Source: Euryarchaeota archaeon UBA439 (GTDB taxonomy: Archaea; Thermoplasmatota; Poseidoniia; Poseidoniales; Thalassarchaeaceae). From it: a stretch of 10,109 nucleotides of DNA. Numbering within the stretch: position 1 is the stretch's first letter; each line of letters begins with the position of its first letter. Position numbers and translations under genes: made by a program. The stretch covers positions 1-10,109 of the forward strand of contig DANB01000022.1 of the NCBI GenBank assembly GCA_002497245.1, written 5' to 3'. Positions 7,871 to 10,109 of this stretch are shown here, one piece after another. The notes below the pieces were generated by a model that was not told where the DNA came from, ran no database searches, and was given only the letters and a program-made list of their open reading frames with translations.

Positions 7871-8877
7871 ATACGAGAGAGTCTGGCGAAGGTATTGTGT
7901 CGGCCTACTCTCGTGATGATTTTACTGCCCCCGTGGAAGATTATAATTTTCAAAATATGAATGATGTAAGCAGCCTTATAGATCAAATGTCCAGAGCAGG
8001 AGGATTTACTGCAACAAAGTTAGCACATGCCAGAGACATTCTAAAGATTAGTACTGGAAAAACTGGTGAAGGAATTCTAAACTGGCTTTCTTTCCCTGCT
8101 TGTTTGTGTGCAACAGGGACTAGAGGATTTTTTCTTGAAGCCATAAAAAGAAAGGCATTCAATGTAATAATTACTACATGTGGAACATTAGATCATGATA
8201 TTGCCAGAACATATCAAGACTATTTTCATGGTGACTTCAGTCTCGATGATATCGCTCTTGGAGAGGAAGGTCTGAACAGATTAGGAAATGTAATCGTTCC
8301 AAACGAATGTTATGGAGATATTCTAGAAAAAAGAGTTCTTCCTTGGTTAGATGAAATAGAAAAAGAAAGAATTACAGAAAATCCAGAGAACCCATGGTTA
8401 GGATTTGGTTCTGTAGAACTATGCTGGGCAATGGGAGATAGGATAGAAGATGAAACATCTCTATTATATTGGGTTGCTAAGCACAGAATTCCTATGGTAA
8501 TACCTGGTTTATCAGATGGTTCAATTGGAGCACAACTATTCATGCATCGACAAAAAAGTCCTAATTTTATGGTGGATTTCTTGGCGGATGAACAAATTCT
8601 CTCAGACTTGACCTGGACTGCTGAAGAATCTCATGCCCTCATGGTTGGCGGAGGAATTTCAAAACATCACGTGATTTGGTGGAATCAATATAGAGATGGA
8701 TTGGATTCGGCTGTTGGAATCACAACTGCACCTGAACATGATGGTTCATTATCCGGTGCTAGGCTAAAAGAGGCTATTTCTTGGGGAAAAATAAGGCCAG
8801 AAGCCCCCCAAGTAGTTGTAGAAGGCGATGCAAGCGTGTTATTGCCGTTATTAGGTGCAGATTTATTCAAAAATTAG
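7867..8877 (+). CDS. dys: Deoxyhypusine synthase
   Basis: NAD-dependent enzyme that moves the aminobutyl group of spermidine to one lysine of translation factor aIF5A, giving deoxyhypusine. The C-terminal half carries the family signature: GGGISKHH (261-268; Lys266-His267 match the human substrate-binding pair), TAPEHDGSLSGAR and EAISWGKIR, where Lys308 is the catalytic lysine that forms the covalent intermediate (human Lys329). The N-terminal half holds TTCGTLDHDIAR. The start is uncertain. TTG at 7867 overlaps the uvrB stop (TTGA), giving 336 residues; GTG at 7897 would give 326. The ATG at 7957 is too late, because the family's conserved lead-in (DYNF here, like GYDF in the human enzyme) lies before it. 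Tight linkage puts it at the end of the ubiD-ubiA-uvrB unit, with no obvious functional tie. Presence of this gene is a strong archaeal marker, since it is uncommon in bacteria. Confidence 0.95.
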   Translation: MNTRESGEGIVSAYSRDDFTAPVEDYNFQNMNDVSSLIDQMSRAGGFTATKLAHARDILKISTGKTGEGILNWLSFPACLCATGTRGFFLEAIKRKAFNVIITTCGTLDHDIARTYQDYFHGDFSLDDIALGEEGLNRLGNVIVPNECYGDILEKRVLPWLDEIEKERITENPENPWLGFGSVELCWAMGDRIEDETSLLYWVAKHRIPMVIPGLSDGSIGAQLFMHRQKSPNFMVDFLADEQILSDLTWTAEESHALMVGGGISKHHVIWWNQYRDGLDSAVGITTAPEHDGSLSGARLKEAISWGKIRPEAPQVVVEGDASVLLPLLGADLFKN

Positions 8878-8958
8878 CATATAATCTGTGTTTTAAGCCA
8901 GAAAACGGCTATTCTATGATACCTCAACTATTGCGATTTACTAGTTCTCTCAGACACA
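8878..8958 (+). promoter_or_regulatory. Gap after deoxyhypusine synthase with two possible TATA boxes for the H1-like gene
   Basis: The bases up to 8992 hold no gene of recognisable family. Two AT-rich boxes could drive the small basic-protein gene: CATATAAT at about 8878-8886, directly after the dys stop (leader of roughly 85 bases), and TTTACTAG at about 8937-8944 (leader of roughly 28 bases). Neither is a strong BRE/TATA match. A TTTT run followed by a four-base-pair hairpin (AGCC...GGCT, 8896-8910) might contribute to ending the upstream transcript. It is too weak to call as a terminator. Confidence 0.3.
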
Positions 8959-8992
8959 ATGGCTAAGAACGGACATTGATGCCGGCTTTGTT

Positions 8993-9175
8993 ATGTCCGT
9001 TGAATCGATGGTACAAGGAATGATAGATGCACTAACAGAAGCCATGACTGATGCTGCAAAGCACGACAAAGGTAACGCCGCTGCTGGAACACGTGTTCGT
9101 AAAGCAATGCAAGCTGCAAAAGCTACAGCACAAGATGTACGTGCTAAAGTTCAAGCAGACAAGAACAACAAGTAA
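8993..9175 (+). CDS. Small basic histone-H1/Hc1-like protein
   Basis: This encodes 60 residues rich in Ala and Lys, with no membrane segment and no metal-binding motif. The central run KGNAAAGTRVRKAMQ followed by AAKATAQDVRAKVQ closely resembles the family of chlamydial histone-like Hc1 and the short H1-like proteins of Bacteroidetes, whose hallmark is a GNKAAGTRARKAMQ-type helix. Such proteins bind and condense DNA non-specifically; that role is inferred here. The first 25 residues (MSVESMVQGMIDALTEAMTD) form an amphipathic helix and there is no long Lys-rich tail as in Hc1. CG-containing codons are more frequent than in neighbouring genes, which could reflect high expression or transfer. 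The gene has its own upstream gap and is followed after 14 bases by a convergent gene. The family assignment is by eye; a UvrB or ribosomal-protein fragment is excluded by sequence. Confidence 0.8.
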   Translation: MSVESMVQGMIDALTEAMTDAAKHDKGNAAAGTRVRKAMQAAKATAQDVRAKVQADKNNK

Positions 9176-9189
9176 GTCTTTAACGACTT
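9174..9189. terminator. Short inverted repeat at convergent gene junction
   Basis: AAGTC (9174-9178) and GACTT (9185-9189) can pair around the six-base loop TTTAAC. They fill exactly the 14-base gap between the convergent stop codons of the H1-like gene and the SDR-like gene. The symmetry could let it act in both directions, but a five-base-pair AT-rich stem is weak and archaeal termination relies mainly on T-runs. The call is therefore tentative. Confidence 0.22.
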
Positions 9190-9927
9190 CTAGTTATTAT
9201 GATCTGGCTCTGAATGGAGTTTAGTGTGAGCTAGGAACTCCATCAGAGCCACTCTCATAGGAGTTAAGGGTCTCCAACCTTCTTCCCTACCAGCATTTTT
9301 CATTGCTTCATGTAATGGCTCAAGATCTGGTCTTTTTCTTTCACCCTCAAACTGAATTGAAGCAGGACTTGGAATCTCAGATAGAGAATCAACAGTATGA
9401 GAATGTGTAATTGCATTAGTAAAGCGATTCCATAGGAGTTTGATTTCTGCAATAACTGGATCAGGTCCCCAAGCTCTTCTACCACACAAATCAACAACAC
9501 CTTGCGCAAAGGCATCTGTGTCAGCCATTACTAGTAGAGAAATAGCGTCAGTCGTATCTCTGATATGAACCCAATGTTTCGGTTGAATCTCAGGCGTGAT
9601 ATCATGAGTTCCATCCTTAATCCAGTGAACCCATTCTTCAACATCTTCAGAACCCCAACCTTGACTACCCTCGGGAATCAATAAATCATGTATCCTAATA
9701 ATCAAACCCGCATCTTTAATTTCGGAAATACTACCACTACGAGAATCATCATTTTCAGCAATTATGGCAATATCAACTGATTTATCTCCAGCATATTTTC
9801 CAAGACCTATCGTTATGTCAGCTTCTTGGGAATCTGAAGTGAATAATGCGCCGGCTCTATCTAACCTATCTTTGAGAGCTAAAAAGAAATTATCTGACTC
9901 TCCAAGAAGATTAATCTTCTTTGACAT
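9190..9927 (-). CDS. Uncharacterised protein, possibly degenerate NAD-epimerase/SDR-like
   Basis: This gene of 245 residues is not recognised with confidence. The N-terminus (KINLLGESDNFFLALKDRLD) has the layout of a Rossmann strand-turn-helix but lacks the GxxGxxG nucleotide loop. No YxxxK catalytic pair is visible. In the middle, LIIRIHDLL and later HWVHIRDTTDAISLLV (about 123-138) resemble the 'RxxxxYGP' and 'VHVxDxAxA' segments of extended SDR sugar-nucleotide epimerases. The end, EGWRPLTPMRVALMEFLA, resembles their C-terminal GWRP...L helix. At 245 residues it is about 60-70 shorter than a normal epimerase, and the Tyr/Lys region is the part that seems missing. It is predicted to be soluble, with no signal peptide. 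It lies 38 bases downstream of an aminotransferase gene on the same strand and converges on the H1-like gene. A structural or regulatory role is possible, but no function is claimed. Confidence 0.75.
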   Translation of the reverse strand: MSKKINLLGESDNFFLALKDRLDRAGALFTSDSQEADITIGLGKYAGDKSVDIAIIAENDDSRSGSISEIKDAGLIIRIHDLLIPEGSQGWGSEDVEEWVHWIKDGTHDITPEIQPKHWVHIRDTTDAISLLVMADTDAFAQGVVDLCGRRAWGPDPVIAEIKLLWNRFTNAITHSHTVDSLSEIPSPASIQFEGERKRPDLEPLHEAMKNAGREEGWRPLTPMRVALMEFLAHTKLHSEPDHNN

Positions 9928-9965
9928 GGTTGCACACCCATAACTCGGGAATAGGGGTTAAAGTA

Positions 9966-10109
9966 TCATACTGCCGCAATTGAATCTGCTTCTGCAAATG
10001 CAATTAAACAATCTCTGACTACTTCAATCACAAGATCGATCTCATCAGAAGTGATACCGAAATGAGGTGTAAAACGCAGTGCATTCTGACCACCATGAAT
10101 TACTCCAAG
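9966..10109 (-). CDS. Class III (PLP) aminotransferase, C-terminal 47 residues (runs off right edge)
   Basis: The frame enters at base 10109 and stops at TGA 9968-9966. The peptide begins LGVIHGGQNALRFTPHFGIT and continues SDEIDLVIEVVRDCL. This is the typical ending of class III pyridoxal-phosphate aminotransferases (acetylornithine, 4-aminobutyrate, diaminobutyrate types): a loop followed by the small-domain strand LRFTPxFxI and the acidic helix. The lysine that binds PLP lies outside the window, so the substrate cannot be stated. The same strand and 38-base spacing suggest possible co-transcription with the SDR-like gene that follows. Confidence 0.82.
   Translation of the reverse strand, partial: LGVIHGGQNALRFTPHFGITSDEIDLVIEVVRDCLIAFAEADSIAAV

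Noticed and set aside
8896..8910. Hairpin AGCC-loop-GGCT after deoxyhypusine synthase
   Set aside because: Only four base pairs with a seven-base loop and no T-run after it; expected by chance in a gap of this size.
8781..8966. Plus-strand open frame of 61 codons crossing the end of the deoxyhypusine synthase gene
   Set aside because: Its first half overlaps the codons around the catalytic lysine of the synthase in another frame, and the rest runs through the intergenic gap. The product has no recognisable pattern.
1..10109. CRISPR array, insertion sequence, prophage, tRNA or rRNA
   Set aside because: No spaced direct repeats, terminal inverted repeats, integrase or transposase motifs, or tRNA-like cloverleaf arms were seen. 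Genes are intact and closely packed.

Overview
The window reads as a compact, AT-rich stretch of archaeal chromosome. The best fit is a planktonic Thermoplasmatota-type euryarchaeon, of the Marine Group II/III (Poseidoniales-like) kind. That placement is inferred from the gene mix: a deoxyhypusine synthase (archaeal/eukaryotic hypusine pathway) and a geranylgeranyl-reductase-family flavoprotein sit beside bacterial-type genes (uvrB, ccmF, a UbiD/UbiA pair, a small histone-H1/Hc1-like protein). Gene spacing is very tight and most starts lack a good Shine-Dalgarno. No phylogenetic marker was tested, so the lineage is a hypothesis. Nothing mobile was seen: no IS, integrase, tRNA, rRNA or CRISPR.

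Layout. Bases 1-2680, minus strand: a geranylgeranyl-reductase-family oxidoreductase (2680-1430) overlaps by 11 bases the start of ccmF (1440 to beyond the left edge), a cytochrome c haem lyase subunit. Bases 2681-2758 are a short divergent control region. Bases 2759-8877, plus strand: a four-gene unit with nearly no spacing, ubiD-family decarboxylase, ubiA-family prenyltransferase, uvrB, and deoxyhypusine synthase. After a 115-base gap comes a 60-residue Hc1/H1-like basic protein (8993-9175). Two minus-strand genes close the window: an unrecognised protein that looks like a worn-down extended SDR/epimerase (9927-9190) and the last 47 codons of a class III aminotransferase (right edge to 9966).

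How they fit together. The prenyltransferase (MqnP-like motif pattern) and the long UbiD-type prenyl-FMN decarboxylase are the expected pair for late steps of menaquinone synthesis, possibly the futalosine route. The divergent reductase could saturate the quinone side chain or the archaeal lipid chains. CcmF makes c-type cytochromes that would accept electrons from the quinone pool. The left two thirds is therefore plausibly a respiratory-chain module. uvrB (nucleotide excision repair) and deoxyhypusine synthase (aIF5A modification) are attached to the same apparent transcript without an obvious functional link.

The points most worth following up are the H1/Hc1-like protein in an archaeal setting, a UvrB with about 41 extra residues between its SATPG motif and domain 3 plus a long Gly/Lys linker, an apparent repeated motif in the C-terminal half of the UbiD protein, and the degenerate SDR-like protein.
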